This document shows positions 22,601-37,943 of a stretch of DNA of 64,000 nucleotides, piece after piece (position 1 is the first letter of the stretch; each line of letters begins with the position of its first letter). The notes under the pieces are model-generated. The model did not search any database. It saw only the letters and a program-made list of their open reading frames with translations, and was not told the DNA's origin. Origin of the DNA: Eutrigla gurnardus. Its lineage: Eukaryota > Chordata > Actinopteri > Perciformes > Triglidae. The stretch covers positions 4,332,154-4,396,153 of the forward strand of contig OY741281.1 of assembly GCA_963514095.1 (NCBI GenBank), read 5' to 3'. The position numbers were made by a program, and so were the translations under genes.

Positions 22601-25104
22601 TGACCAGTCCTAGAGGCGAAACATAAAAGGTCTTTAAATAAACCCGCTCTATTTTAGGATCTGGTTTCAGCTGTTGGGGAGCTCAGGGGCCGATATCCAA
22701 AACCCAGCAGTGAGGCCTGCTGGGAGGAGGGAGGGGGTATTCCAGCAGAGAGCCGCTGGAATCTTAACTGCTCGCCTGTAACCCGATGTCGTCACGATGC
22801 GACTACATGTTCATGTGATGAAGTGTCGGCTTACGCGTCGGCGTCCTGTACGCTAGGTTTTAGGTCACACTGCTGTCGTATAATGAAACGGTTCGGAGGA
22901 TAGACACTGAAAAAAAATAATGTGAATGATTGTTAGAGAACCTCAGTAGACACTCACTGCTTGAATGCTGGAAGGTAGGTGTAGATGGCTATGCTGCTAA
23001 GGTTGTAGATGAACGGGAGGTGTTTTGAGATGTCAGCTGTTGCCCAGTCACTGTAGTAGCCATTCAAAATACCTTGGTCTCCTCCTGCGACAGAGAGGGG
23101 GAGAAAGAAAAAGCATGACAGTATGTTCACAACAGTGTTCTCATCAGGAAGAAGCTGTACAAATGTGCAGCTTCAGATGTGCTCAAACCAATTAGAGTGG
23201 ATAATCGTTAAAGCTCTACAAAACTAATCAGCGATTACACACAGAATCAAACGCTGTATCATCTTCACATGGATTATGTTTTATATAAAAGTGGATGTAC
23301 ATAGCATTCCCTTCTTATCTAAGAAACAACACAAGCATCATAAGACTTCTTATGAGGAATCAAAAATGTGTTTTCAGGCAACCTCCGTCTGATTTCTGCG
23401 CAACGGGGACGTAAACATGATGTGAGAAACTCTCGTTGGCATCGGCGACGGCCAACTCGGTTACGACACGCGGCTTACGAAACGCTTTGACGGGCTTAGC
23501 TGCGGCTCTTTCGAAAGCGGAAAAAGCAGAGCGAGCGTTCAGTCAGATGATCCGCGCACCTGCGGACAGCCAGAGTTGGTCTTTCCGCTCGCGCTGGTAA
23601 ACATTAGTCAGCTGACACGAGCCCAGACGATCCGCTAAGAGAGATGATCCCGCATATTATTAGGGGATTTCCTTCCTTTACAAAACATCTGGTTACTTAA
23701 AATCAAATTTGCCAACAAGCAAATAACAGGCAGATGTGAATATGGGAAATATGGGTTCCTAAAAATCATTTGAAGCCATGAGGAGTGCTTCACTCTGACA
23801 GTGATTCGAGTGGAGCGTTTAGGAGACATGATGTACAGAACATGTGTGTCACATTGTGCATTGCCGTCGACACCCAACTCTCTGAAATACCAGAGATCAG
23901 TGTGTTGTGTCACGGCGTATATATAGGAAGGCTGGGTTCTGTGGCTAATCCAGCACAGCAGTGAGCATTTTCTCATCTCATATTTGACAAAGATTGATTG
24001 CCGTTTTCTTACCGACCTCCAATAAAATCAAAAGATCTGCTCGGCAACACCAGACGCCCGTCAATAGGCTGCAGTATCACAGCAATGCTATTCCTGTCAA
24101 TCAATGGAGTTAAAAGGATTCTACACTTTAACATGTTGTATAGTATATATTAAATACGACCATATAACATGTCTTGTAGCTTCTTCAGGAATGCAATATT
24201 AAAAACTGGGCTATAGGAGCCAAATGTTGCACCATGCTCATCTTCTAGTTGCTGACTTTGTCCACCAGGGCAGGTGGGACAGAGTAGGTTTATCAGAGAC
24301 TGAACAATCAAGTGAAAGATGCTAAAACACAGCTTTAATAGTTCTCAAATGGAGGTACTGAATAAAAGTATCATCTCCAAAAAAGCTCATCACCACTCAA
24401 CAACTAGGCATAAGTATTTAGTCTCTGTCCTGGTCACATTGACCTCTAGGTAAAAAAAAAGCTCAGGTGCCAAGGGGCCCAACTGAAGGGCTGAATGGCC
24501 ACTCGCCCTCACTCAATGTGGCTAATTAAGAACTTGAGCAGCCCTTTTCATTGGTTTAGACTGTCAATTGCATCCCTGGACCCCAAACTGTCCTAAAGTA
24601 GGTCAGCAACACTTCAAGTATACAAGCAGATCTGAATCAAACATGCAATTCACCAGCCAGAACAGTGGATTTAAAAGACGACACAAGCCCATTGACTATT
24701 CAGAATCAGCTCGTCGCCATACACCGAGTCCCTCCACCGACCCTGGCAGAGGAGATGTTGGCCTTTAATAGAGGTTTCACGTGGAGCTCAGAAAAGGCAC
24801 AGGGCCGTACGCTCTGTGAAACCGCAGACCGCCGCAGTTTAAAATAACACGCATAGCTGCCGTTTGTCTGAACGCACACAACCTCCTCCGGGGGGATTTC
24901 AGACTTAATATGGGGCCCCGAGTGTCTTCATTTTGAGGGGATGAGCAGAGCTCGGCAAGAATGTGCATTTCACTCTGCCAGTTTGTGTTGGCAGCGGGAC
25001 AACGACCGGAGCCACAGATGCAGGGATCGAGCCTCCGGGTTCGACCACTGAAATTATTTTCCGGTTGTCTTTCCTCAGCAGTTTTTTTAAAGTCATCCAT
25101 GGAC

Positions 25105-25167
<63 letters not shown>

Positions 25168-28100
25168 CTGCACGTGCAGCTCATGCATTCCTTATAGTTG
25201 AGTGAAACTGAAATGGTAAAAAGGTCAACTCATGGCCCAGTGCACATGAAAAGTCCATCGATGGCTATAAATAAGACAGCTTTGCTCATTAGCATGCCGT
25301 CAGACATCCAGGCTCTCACATCCAAATTAAATATGGGGTACAACAAATAAACCTTGAAAAATAACATGCATTTTCATGGACAAAGCATGTTTCCCTAAAA
25401 GAAAGAAAATCAGACAACAATGTCCTTTGTCTGTGATTGTCTATGCATAAATCCCCGCCAACAAACGCAGCCAGAACGAGTCGGCACTTGAAAGCACCGG
25501 CCACGATTAAGCAAACTAATTGGTTTTTCCACTGAACTCCCACAGACGGAATCTCTTTCACAGAATCACAAGGAAAACAACTTGTCATTTAACATTAAAA
25601 AAAAAGCTCCACTGCTGCTAACAAGGCCAAGCTCCAGCTCTTCCAAGCCCTACTATAAAAACTTGCATCCTGTTTTGTTGTTTATTTCACAACTCTTTCC
25701 TTTGTCCCGAGGCATTTCGAGCACCCCGAGGAAACAATGAGTTTGGTTTGAGCCGTATACAGGCGGGGTTCACTCAAGGTCACTTACTAGATTTTTGTGG
25801 CACTTTTGACCACATCTCTCACAGTCTTCAAACATCTCAGTTATGTCCTCATCATCACATAAAACCCATGTATAGAACTTCAGTAATGTGGTTGAACGTT
25901 CTGGAAATATTCAAGTACTTGAGCCTTGAGATTATTTTGTCAAACCCCAATTACAGCATTACCTTTAGCTGAAAAAAATAAAATAAAAAATACAGTCTGC
26001 AAATGACAAAAATACACAATACAAGTAATTTTGAAAGAGTGTTGCAATTACATAGTTTGTCCAGCAGAGGGCGTCGACCAGATTATTTTTCAGTAACTAC
26101 TGTGGTAAAAACAACAAAACAAGTTTGAAAGTTTAAAAAAAAAATAAAAAGATATGGGATACTTAATGGCGGTGATGTTATTGTATACTTTAACAGGTAC
26201 AAGAATGTGACATGGATGATATAAAGCTTGTGAATTAATGTTCCATCATGGAAACATGTTTAAAAGAGAGAAATAAATAAATGGCAATGGTTGATTCAAG
26301 CAATCACCCAAGATGTTCAAACACTGCTGGAACTTTTTCTGGAAAAATAAAATAAAAAAAGGGTGGTAAACCTGAAGTACACAAGAACCACAGTACGAAC
26401 TAATGATCTATTCAGCGGCTGATTTGAGCCGCCCATTAAACCTGATATGGAGCCAAAACAACGACCAAATTTCAGCTACAGTGTGCCTCACGGAGAAGCG
26501 CTGCTGAATGTCAACCGGTGCTCTGTGCAAAACACGGCCTCTCAAATTTAACTTCCACCCCTCCCCAGTGAGCCCCTGAGAATAACTCAGCACAGCGAGA
26601 CAGTCTGTGACAGGGGGGGCCTTGTATCCAGGCACCGGGCTTCGATAAAAAGGGCCTTACTTAGAGCAAAAGATAAACAAGCTCAGTTTAACATCACGTT
26701 ACCAAGAACCCAATGTTACTCATAGCTGGTCAAACCCCACATGTTTGCACAGGACTGAAAATAAAGAGTGCTGACATCAAAACTCAGGTCGCGGTGAACC
26801 AGAAATACCTGACATTCTGGTACATATTAAAATCCTTTCTGGTGATGCAATGTGGAATGAAATGGGAATTGTCTATTTTGAGGGAGACTTGTAAATGACA
26901 AATATTATCCAACAACCAACAAGTCTGAAGGATCACTGAATAGATACTGAACCGAGGTTTGGAATAGGTTGGAGGTATTTTGGGAAATGTATTTCTCCTC
27001 AAGAGTCGGATGAAAAGACATATCGCTCTTATTTCTGTCTGTTAAATTTGAAGCGTCAACTATGAGATGGTTTAGGAGCATAAAGACTGAAATATATGTA
27101 TTTTTTAATCCAACCAGTAACATTTTCAAGTCATGTTTCAGTTTGTAAAATACAAAAAGGGAAAAATGTGAAACGCCTGTTCCCCGAGCCCAAGGTAATA
27201 GTCACAAATGACTCGTTTTGTCCAACCAGCAGCACAAAACTAACATACAAATAGGTTCTACTGTGCTTACCGTCAAAGCTGCCGTGTTCTGTACAATACT
27301 GGAGCAGTTTTCCATAAGTCTCCATAGAAGGACGAAAAACAAACACGCCGGAGTTGAAGCAGTCGGGCCAGCCGGGGTCGGGAGCAGCTGACAATTCTTC
27401 CCTGTCAAACAACTCATCTATATTTGATAGCGCCTAGGAGACAAACAAACAGACAGTAGATATATAACGTCTTGAACTGTCCCCGCATTGGAAAGAAAAC
27501 TACATGATAAATATCTCACCATTGTGTCTGCGTCCATGAAAACACATTTGGAGTAATGGGTCAGAGTCCAGCAATGGAGTTTGGTGAAGGTGATGCCCAA
27601 GTCGGGCCTCTTCATCATGGCCAGGTGGCCCACGTCGCCGCTGTCCAGCACGTCCACCAACCTCACCTCGTCAAAGATCCTCTTCAGCGCGGCCCTAATG
27701 AGTCACAATAAACCGCAGGATGAGTCACCAGACGCTGACAGGTGGGGATTCAGAACGAGAAAAAAGGTTTGGTTTTCTTACTGGCAAGGCTCGGACATCT
27801 GTGGACCAATGAGTGCCACCAGCTTCTTGGATGTGTTGTGGTTGCGGAGGGATTTGCCCAAAACCATGGCTCCCCGAGCATAGCTGTCATTGGTAGCCAA
27901 CGTCACAAAAGCCTGGTCTGTAGAGGAAAAGAAGATTTAACGGCAACGCTCGTTAGCTTAGGTTGTCAATAAGACATGTAAGGATTAAAACCTGCAGTAG
28001 AGAAAGAGAAAGTATATCTGAAGACTTAGAAATATGCACATTATATACATTTAATGAGATATTTGATGGTAGACTCATCTCAAATGCGAATAAAGGGAGT

Positions 28101-29615
28101 CCTGTTTAAAGACATTATCTACCACACACATTCCAAGTCTCATTATTATAGATTTTCCCCGTCTTTGACCCAGCAAAAACAGGTTTCAGAGCCCAAAGTC
28201 CAGTATGCAAGTCAAACGCATTGAGCTCCAGTTGAGATAATAGATGCATCTAACAAGTCGCCACTATTATCTGACAATAAGTTTGACATTGATGCATTAA
28301 ACATTAGGGAATGTTTTTTGAAATTACGGCTGCAAATAGACAAAGTCACACCTTTCATGTTTGGCCAACAGGAATATGAATCACTCACTAAAACAACAAA
28401 CATGTAACCGCTGACATGAGTAAAAACATGTGGCAACTTAAAATGAAAATCACGCTTCATACAATTCACCACTTTCAAAAGACAATTGACATTTTCAAGG
28501 AGAATATCCACGAGGACTATGGCCATTTTTAGAAGACATTTATACCCAGTACCTGACTAAATGTCTCGTTATAAAAAGGTGGATTTTATTTGCAGTGCGG
28601 TGCCTACTCTGTCCCGCCGCCTCTCAGGGAGGAAAATGTGTCAGCTACCTGCCAAGTCAAGCCTGAGAACAATGAGTTGCCTGTGAGAGGACAACATAAC
28701 GGACGTGATGAAGTCAGCAGCCCAGCAGCTCAGGGGTGGAGGTTGTGTGTCTGTAGCATGTGGGCCAACATGAAACCCCACTTGGGTTGTATAGCAACCT
28801 TTGGGTGCTTGTAAATCAACGGTACAGTATGTATAGAACGGTCAGTCACAAAGTGTAGTGTTGCCAGGAAAAGTTGCCCCATCTCACTGGCTGTAGGCAC
28901 CACGCCTCCTTCCTTTCTCTCTCTCACACACACACCCCTTTTCCAATTCGCACAACACGCTTTTGTGTTTATGCATGCAGCCTGGAGGACTCTGTGAATT
29001 TACAGTACAAGCTGCACACCACCACCCCCCCTCTCTCTCCTCCACCCCCCCAAATAGTAAGATTACACCACAAGTTGGGGAATGGAGAGTCATGACATAC
29101 AGTAGCACAGGGTTTCCAAAAGTCGGGTGCAGGGAGCTGAAAGGGGTCCACTTTTAAAAAAAGACATTTAAATTTAGCGGTTATGTCACGAGAAGGGGGG
29201 TCACCAGAAGAGCGTTTATATGTCGGGGAAATTATTCAGCGTTGTAAAAGTCTATGGACTGTTTTTTAAAAACGTTTGTTAAATGGAGTTGTGCCACAAA
29301 GTAAGAAGCGAACCGCGACACTTGTCATTTATGTTGACTCGGAGCAGACATGGCCGACAGCTTCTTTGAAGTCTGCCTGGACAGCAACACGCCGGTAGAG
29401 ACGCTTCTTCTTCTACACGTTTAAATCCACACAATACAAACGCTTCACTACAAACATTTAAACCAAACAAGACAGCAACTTTAACGGTGCCATTTTCCCC
29501 ACAAGTTACACGCCGATATCGCTAGCAAACAAAGTCCGCGAGACCTTTTTTTTTTAACTTTTCGAACGCGACAGCGACAATGTAGCAAGTTTGAAACATG
29601 TTACGTACCAGCCAT
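19678..29615 (-). CDS. gyg1: Glycogenin-1
   Basis: Self-glucosylating Mn-dependent glucosyltransferase (GT8) that primes glycogen synthesis and recruits glycogen synthase. Minus-strand coding exons: 29615-29609 (only 7 nt, ATGGCTG), 27917-27782, 27694-27520, 27433-27271, 23084-22958, 20816-20600 and 19821-19678. They total 969 nt, or 322 residues plus stop, with all phases fitting. Seen in the product: N-terminal ADQAFVTLATNDSYARGA, DAD metal motif at 102-104, the acceptor Tyr195 in IYTYLPAFK at exactly the mammalian position, and His212 and Lys218 in VVHFLGQTKPW. The C-terminal WEQGQADYMGMDSFDNIKKKL is the glycogen-synthase-binding tail. The linker between the catalytic domain and this tail is short, so the protein is a little shorter than human GYG1 (333-350). 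It lies downstream of cpb1 on the same strand. A TATA-like box sits about 95 bases upstream of the ATG. Confidence 0.96.
19927..19950. repeat. (TTTA)n microsatellite
   Basis: Short tetranucleotide run followed by an A-run, in gyg1 intron 6. Confidence 0.7.
20966..21813. mobile_element. hAT-superfamily DNA transposon, internally deleted
   Basis: The ends are perfect inverted repeats (TAGGGGTGTGACGA at the left, its complement at 21800-21813). They are flanked by an exact 8-bp target duplication GTGTTGAC (20958-20965 and 21814-21821), the hAT hallmark. Subterminal CGAGATCTCG palindromes repeat near the right end. The 848-bp body is far shorter than an autonomous element. It sits in gyg1 intron 5. 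Confidence 0.92.
21383..21806 (-). pseudogene. Broken hAT (ZBED-like) transposase fragment
   Basis: Two minus-strand frames carry transposase pieces. 21806-21621 includes AVTDWELKKPNHGIA. 21619-21383 includes MDVAVRDAGLKSHICFAHTI, NLATQAGL and RLLGRVRRVTAFF, typical of the RNase-H-like core of ZBED1-type hAT transposases. The pieces belong to one original frame broken by a frameshift near 21620. The zinc finger and the C-terminal dimerisation region are absent, so it cannot be active. Confidence 0.8.
21830..22957 (-). other. gyg1: gyg1 intron 5, remainder
   Basis: No coding exon between the hAT element and exon 5. Mostly unique AT-rich sequence, with a GC-richer stretch near 22420-22760 that has no recognisable repeat. 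Confidence 0.6.
25108..25165. repeat. (GA)n microsatellite
   Basis: About 29 uninterrupted AG units in gyg1 intron 4. Confidence 0.95.
26061..26073 (+). promoter_or_regulatory. CTCF-like core motif
   Basis: CCAGCAGAGGGCG fits the CTCF core CCASYAGRKGGC at every position. Inside gyg1 intron 4. A single motif match proves nothing about occupancy, and similar words occur in some fish SINEs. Confidence 0.35.
27918..29608 (-). other. gyg1: gyg1 intron 1
   Basis: Intron between the 7-nt first coding exon and exon 2. A pyrimidine-rich stretch with CA and CT runs lies at 28910-29060. No gene or mobile element was recognised. Confidence 0.6.
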
Positions 29616-29706
29616 GACGGAAGAAGACGAAGCTACTTTGTAGCCTCAGAGACACGGCAGCTTAGCGCGGAGGAGGAAAGGACTGGCTAAATCTACAGAG
29701 AGTGGA

Positions 29707-29746
29707 TTTATACCAGCATGACAGTAGCCAATCGCAGCGTCATGTG
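29707..29746 (-). promoter_or_regulatory. gyg1: gyg1 core promoter elements
   Basis: On the minus strand, TATAAA pairs with plus 29707-29712, about 95 bases upstream of the gyg1 ATG. Just upstream are a CCAAT word at 29728-29732 (on the plus strand) and an E-box CATGTGAC at 29741-29748, the type bound by USF and MITF-family factors. The spacing suits a TATA-driven start near 29680. Confidence 0.5.
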
Positions 29747-30165
29747 ACGGGCCTCCACACACCCACCTGCGCCCTACATGAGCCTCCACACACACCCCAC
29801 GGCAGGTCAGGGAGTTCGACTGTTCGCGTACAAAGTATTCAGTGTGAATGCAGAAAGTCAGACCATCAGTCGATTATTCCGAACAGGCTTTATATTGTTT
29901 ATTTATATTTGGTACTATTTTTGAAGTCAGAGTTTGTTTAACAAGTGGTCTCAAAGCGAGAGAGAGAAAAAAGCCCCCCAAGCTAATTTTGACCTTGACA
30001 TGATTTAACGTCACGACCGCCTTGACCTTTCAGACATGCTTCACGTCGCTGCGTTGGCCCGGTGTCATCTTTACTCTGGGTGACAATGTAGAGATGGCGG
30101 TGATGCTGCAATGATGTGCTGAGATCAGGAACAACGTGTTCTATGTTGTACAACTGGTGTTGTGT

Positions 30166-30178
30166 CGCCACCTTGTGG
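30166..30178 (-). promoter_or_regulatory. CTCF-like core motif
   Basis: Minus-strand CCACAAGGTGGCG, one mismatch to the core CCASYAGRKGGC, lying between the gyg1 promoter and the cpb1 3' end. Confidence 0.3.
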
Positions 30179-30424
30179 AATACAGGGAGTGTTGCAAGAC
30201 AGTAAAGGTTAAACTGTGACAGTGATTTCTTTTGAAGTTGTTTCAGATGAGTTAATTCTCAGCTCATGGTGTTTTTTTGGACATTATTTTTTAATTTGTT
30301 AATATTTAAATAAATATTAGTGAGTGCATGAAATATTAAAATGCACATATAATGAATATCTTAACTGCACTACTAATTTCGGGGGAAATTATGAACACAG
30401 CAAAGAGAAAATCAAATTATATTG

Positions 30425-30665
30425 GGGGTGGCAGTAGCTCATTCGGCAGGGATTTGGCGTGGAAGCTTCAGGGGCGTTTGTTTGTTTGAGGACTGGCAGC
30501 TGGAGAGTTGCCAGTGCTCTTGGGTACTGCCGAGGTACCCTTGAGCAAACCCCCAAACTGCTCCCAGGCACTGTGTAAGTAGCTGCCCACTGCTCTTAAT
30601 ACATAATGGGCTAAATGCCAGAGAATAACATAACAATGTGCTCTGCTTGATTGTGTGTGACGAAT
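30425..30665 (+). mobile_element. tRNA-derived SINE, degenerate
   Basis: The sequence matches a fish SINE layout that I recognise. A tRNA-like head has an A-box-like GGCAGTAGCTCATTCGGCAG, then come CTGGCAGCTGGAGAG, GGTACTGCCGAGGTACCC and TTGAGCAAACCCCCAAACTG, then a GTGTGTGACGAATAAAGAG end. The B box is eroded, so it is an old copy. Confidence 0.75.
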
Positions 30666-31188
30666 AAAGAGAGAGATTTGATTGGAAATGAAAACTTCAG
30701 GTTACAAATTTGCATTTGTTCTAACGTTACAAGCCGAAATACTATTTTGCAGTTAAACCGCCTGCTGATCTTTGGCTCCTTTATTTTCTCCACTCAGGCA
30801 AATGCCTGGCAGAGTGGAGACGCTGCCAAGGAGTTACTGTGTGGGTGTCACATGCTGTGCTTCTGGACAAAAATCCTTCAAGACCGATGCCCCCCCCCCC
30901 ATCCTCCACCGTTGGAGCGGTGCTAAGGCTTCTGATGCAGTGGATTAGTAGTTTTGTTTCTTGTTTGGGGTCGAGAAGCATTGTCTAGTGAAGTGTGTAC
31001 AGGCTGGAGGGTTTGCATTATTAAAGTAGAGTGGATTTTTATTCATTTCTGTCCACACAAGTTTCAGTGTGATTATTTTATTTACCTTCCATACGCTGTG
31101 TTGTTGTATATTTTCCTACAAAATCAGACACTATATTATCATATACACATAAAAAAAATGTTTCAGCATGTGGGGATGGATCATTGAT

Positions 31189-31194
31189 TTTATT
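31189..31194 (-). terminator. cpb1: Poly(A) signal, cpb1
   Basis: Minus-strand AATAAA about 160 bases after the cpb1 stop, giving a short 3' UTR as is usual for digestive-enzyme genes. Confidence 0.6.
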
Positions 31195-31249
31195 GTTTGC
31201 ACTCATCTTGACATTCTGTCAAGCACAGCGAGGAAACATGGCGGGTGGT

Positions 31250-31271
31250 GCCCGTATCCATGGATACGGGC
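31250..31271. repeat. 22-bp perfect palindrome in the cpb1 3' UTR
   Basis: CCCGTATCCA at 31251-31260 is followed directly by its reverse complement TGGATACGGG (31261-31270), extended by one more pair. In RNA the arms could form a tight hairpin. It lies between the cpb1 stop and its poly(A) signal. Confidence 0.8.
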
Positions 31272-31352
31272 TGGAGATGGCTGAGAGGTTGGAGGGGCTG
31301 GGGGGCTGGTACAGAGGAGCCGAGTTGGCGGGGGTCCTGGCACTCCTGCTCT

Positions 31353-35528
<4,176 letters not shown>

Positions 35529-35563
35529 GTTGTCAGTGAGGCTGAACTCGCTGCCCGACGGCA

Positions 35564-35569
35564 TTTATA
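35564..35569 (-). promoter_or_regulatory. cpb1: cpb1 TATA box
   Basis: Minus-strand TATAAA (followed by TGCCG), about 36 bases before the start codon. The 5' UTR would be very short, typical of pancreatic zymogen genes. Confidence 0.75.
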
Positions 35570-35656
35570 CCCCCGACCTGCCGCACGTCCACCAATCCAC
35601 ATCTGTGATGCAGCAGCCGTGTCACACACGTGCACACATTCCCCCCCAAAAAACGC

Positions 35657-35675
35657 CACCTGTTATTTTCAGGTG
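35657..35675. promoter_or_regulatory. cpb1: Paired E-boxes, possible PTF1 site
   Basis: CACCTG at 35657-35662 and its complement form CAGGTG at 35670-35675 flank TTATTTT, about 90-105 bases upstream of the cpb1 TATA box. PTF1, the acinar-cell activator, binds a CACCTG E-box with a nearby TTTCC-like box. The second half here is imperfect (TTTTC). Confidence 0.45.
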
Positions 35676-35699
35676 CTGCGTAGAGGAACATGCAAGTCG

Positions 35700-36842
35700 A
35701 TGATTAATAGACGAATGGGTGCGAATTATGAGACAGGATTACTTGATTTTGGGTCATAATGACAGATTTTCATGATTATTCATGATTTTTATCATGTGGT
35801 AGGTGTATATTGACAATAACTGTGATATTTAAAACCGAAGTATTGATATCATGTTAATAAACTACACATGAAACTATAATTGACATAATCCAGCACCTCT
35901 CAAATAATTGTATATGTGCAGTTATGTTGAAAGACTCCCTAAATCTAAGAGTGTAATTGCCCAAAAAACACACATGAAACAAAGTTAAAGATGAATTTGA
36001 TTAATAACATTATTGTTAATTATTATTAATATTCAAAAAGTCTATAGATAATAGATTATGCTGAAGTTTTTGGGCCAAAATCTGACCCCATTATGTGGTA
36101 ATAAAACAAAATCTTGAGCGTGAACTTTTACATTTTATTCATATTTTCACATATTCACAAACTGTACATTAACAGAGTAAGAAAAACAACATCAACATGT
36201 TTAAATACCACAACAGATCACCCTGGAGTGTTTGTGTAAGCACTCTTTATACAGCATGTCGATCCCAGACGAGGCAACATCTCAGCGTTTCATTTAACAC
36301 CACATATAGAACACAGGGACGAGTTATCATAGTCAAATATGTCACTGATACACACATTTTATTTAATGCTACACTTCGGACTTGGCCGAGCATCGATCAG
36401 TGGTGAAAACCTGCTGAGCACAGAACGGTTATCACTGGACGATATATTACTGCACTGTATCCTAAATCCTGCAGCACATGCATATCTTATATAAATAATG
36501 GAATAAGAGATTTATGTGTATAGATTCTCCTTACATTGATATATTTTATTTTTGGATTCTTTTTTTTTTACAGATTTAAGTGTTTTTCTGACTTTAATTT
36601 CTCCTGCTTGGAGAGAAGAAACATGCGTGCGGAATGACACGTGGTGGCTTGTGGGTAAATTATTCTGCACATGTGCTTTGTACAATTCATCTCGGACTTA
36701 CTCGCATGAACGTTTCAACCATTTCAGTGCTTTGTAATACAGTTGGGGTTTTTAAAAAAAGTATGGAATGTCTCCGTCCCGGCCCTTTAGAGCAAAGAGA
36801 GCGGGGGGGAGAGTAAACTTGCACCCTCTCTTCCTTTCCTTC
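35700..36842. other. cpb1-agtr1 intergenic region and agtr1 3' UTR
   Basis: AT-rich sequence without a gene or recognised repeat. The part next to 36843 is agtr1 3' UTR. A minus-strand AATAAA (plus TTTATT) at 36545-36550 is the first plausible poly(A) signal, and others lie near 36359 and 36133. Confidence 0.5.
36545..36550 (-). terminator. agtr1: Candidate poly(A) signal, agtr1
   Basis: Minus-strand AATAAA about 295 bases after the stop codon. More distal copies exist, so the true end is open. Confidence 0.35.
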
Positions 36843-37928
36843 TCACTTGACGTCAGACGACGCCTTGCTTTTGGTCGTGAGGCTCAGCGCCTCGGAGGCC
36901 CGGAACGACAGCGCGCTCATCTTGGAGCTGATGCTCGGGTGAGGCCTCGGGGCGCCGCTGGGCGAGCAGCGCAGCAGACGCAGCAAGTTCTTGCGGAAGT
37001 TGTGGCCCACGAAGCCGTACACGATGGGGTTGACGCAGCTGTTGAAGTAGGCAATGCAGATGGTGAAGGGCATGGCGGTGTCGATGATCTCCAAGATGGC
37101 GCAGTTCTCCTCCGCGATCAGCTGCGTGAGCGTCTGCATCAGGTGGAACACCTGGTGGGGCACCCAGCACAGGAAGAAGGCCAGCACGGCGGCGGCGAGC
37201 ATGCGCAGCACCTCGTCGTCCCGCGAGCGCGAGCTCTTCTGGATGTGCCTCGCCCCCAGCAGCGCCCGCCCGATCAGGCAGTAGCAGGTGATGATGATGA
37301 CGAAGGGCACCAGGAAGCCCAGCAGGCTCTTCATCAGGCTGATGGCGAGCGGGATCTCCTTCAGCCGGCCGTTCTCGATGGCCGGGTGCAGGATGCCGCA
37401 CACCGTGGTGTAGTTGGTGATGTTGTGGACGTCGCGCGTCAGCGCCGTGGGCACGCTGAGCACGAAGGCGAACAGCCAGATGACCACGCAGGTGATGCGG
37501 GCGTACGCCACCGTGCGCATCCGCCGCGACCTCATCGGGTGCACGATGGCGAGGTAGCGGTCGATGCTGAGCGCCGTGAGGAAGAAGATGCTGGTGTAGA
37601 GGTTAAAGGTCACCAGGCCCGCGCTGGCCTTGCACAGGAAGCCCCCGAAGGGCCAGTGGTAGCCCGTGGCGGTGGAGGTGGCCCACATGGGCAGCGTGAT
37701 GAGGAAGGTGAGGTCGGACACGGCCAGGTTGAGCACGAAGATGTTGGCCACCGTCTTCAGCTTCATGTAGCAGTAGATGACGGCGACCACCATGCTGTTG
37801 CCCACGATGCCGATGACGAAGTTGCAGCCGTAGACGATGGGCACCAGGGTGAAGATTAACTCATGGGTCCCAGACATGCCGCACGCCAGAACTATCCCGT
37901 CTGCCGCTCCTGCCGTTAAATTCTGCAT
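36843..37928 (-). CDS. agtr1: Angiotensin II type 1 receptor (class A GPCR)
   Basis: Plasma-membrane receptor for angiotensin II that couples mainly to Gq in blood-pressure and salt control. One uninterrupted coding exon of 361 residues (human 359). It has seven hydrophobic segments, Asp72 (position 2.50), Trp82, Cys99-Cys177 and Cys16-Cys276 as likely disulfides, Asn109 (the activation switch, human Asn111) and DRY at 123-125. Lys200 is the ligand-contact Lys199 equivalent, and NPIVY spans 300-304. N-glycosylation sites lie at Asn3, Asn169 and Asn172. The tail SSKMSALSFRASEALSLTTK parallels the AT1 tail, not AT2. The ATG follows 15 A bases. The frame is open further upstream but has no ATG, so this start is chosen. 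The coding exon is very GC-rich against AT-rich flanks. 5' UTR exons are expected further up but were not found. The teleost a or b copy is not resolved. Confidence 0.95.
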   Translation of the reverse strand: MQNLTAGAADGIVLACGMSGTHELIFTLVPIVYGCNFVIGIVGNSMVVAVIYCYMKLKTVANIFVLNLAVSDLTFLITLPMWATSTATGYHWPFGGFLCKASAGLVTFNLYTSIFFLTALSIDRYLAIVHPMRSRRMRTVAYARITCVVIWLFAFVLSVPTALTRDVHNITNYTTVCGILHPAIENGRLKEIPLAISLMKSLLGFLVPFVIIITCYCLIGRALLGARHIQKSSRSRDDEVLRMLAAAVLAFFLCWVPHQVFHLMQTLTQLIAEENCAILEIIDTAMPFTICIAYFNSCVNPIVYGFVGHNFRKNLLRLLRCSPSGAPRPHPSISSKMSALSFRASEALSLTTKSKASSDVK

Positions 37929-37943
37929 TTTTTTTTTTTTTTT
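37929..37943. repeat. agtr1: Homopolymer run abutting the agtr1 start codon
   Basis: Fifteen T on the plus strand, so 15 A directly before the ATG in the mRNA, with the A of ATG making 16. Such runs vary in length between individuals and also alter the start-codon context. Confidence 0.85.

Larger units (their letters stand above)
23085..27270 (-). other. gyg1: gyg1 intron 4
   Basis: Large intron (4.2 kb). It holds a GA microsatellite at 25108-25165 and a CTCF-like core at 26061-26073. The rest is unique sequence without a supported gene, and open frames in it are short and show no known domain. Confidence 0.65.
29750..31188. other. gyg1-cpb1 intergenic region
   Basis: No gene seen. It holds a CTCF-like word on the minus strand at 30166-30178 and a tRNA-derived SINE at 30425-30665. 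In human, CPA3 lies between CPB1 and GYG1, but no carboxypeptidase A exon is visible here. Confidence 0.6.

Noticed and set aside
29750..31188. A cpa3 gene between gyg1 and cpb1
   Set aside because: No HAREW, TIHSYSQ-like or FELRDTG-like motif in any frame of this gap.
36768..37859. 363-codon plus-strand open frame
   Set aside because: It is the antisense shadow of the GC-rich agtr1 coding exon. It is rich in Arg, His, Gly and Asp with no domain, while the minus strand encodes a clear GPCR.
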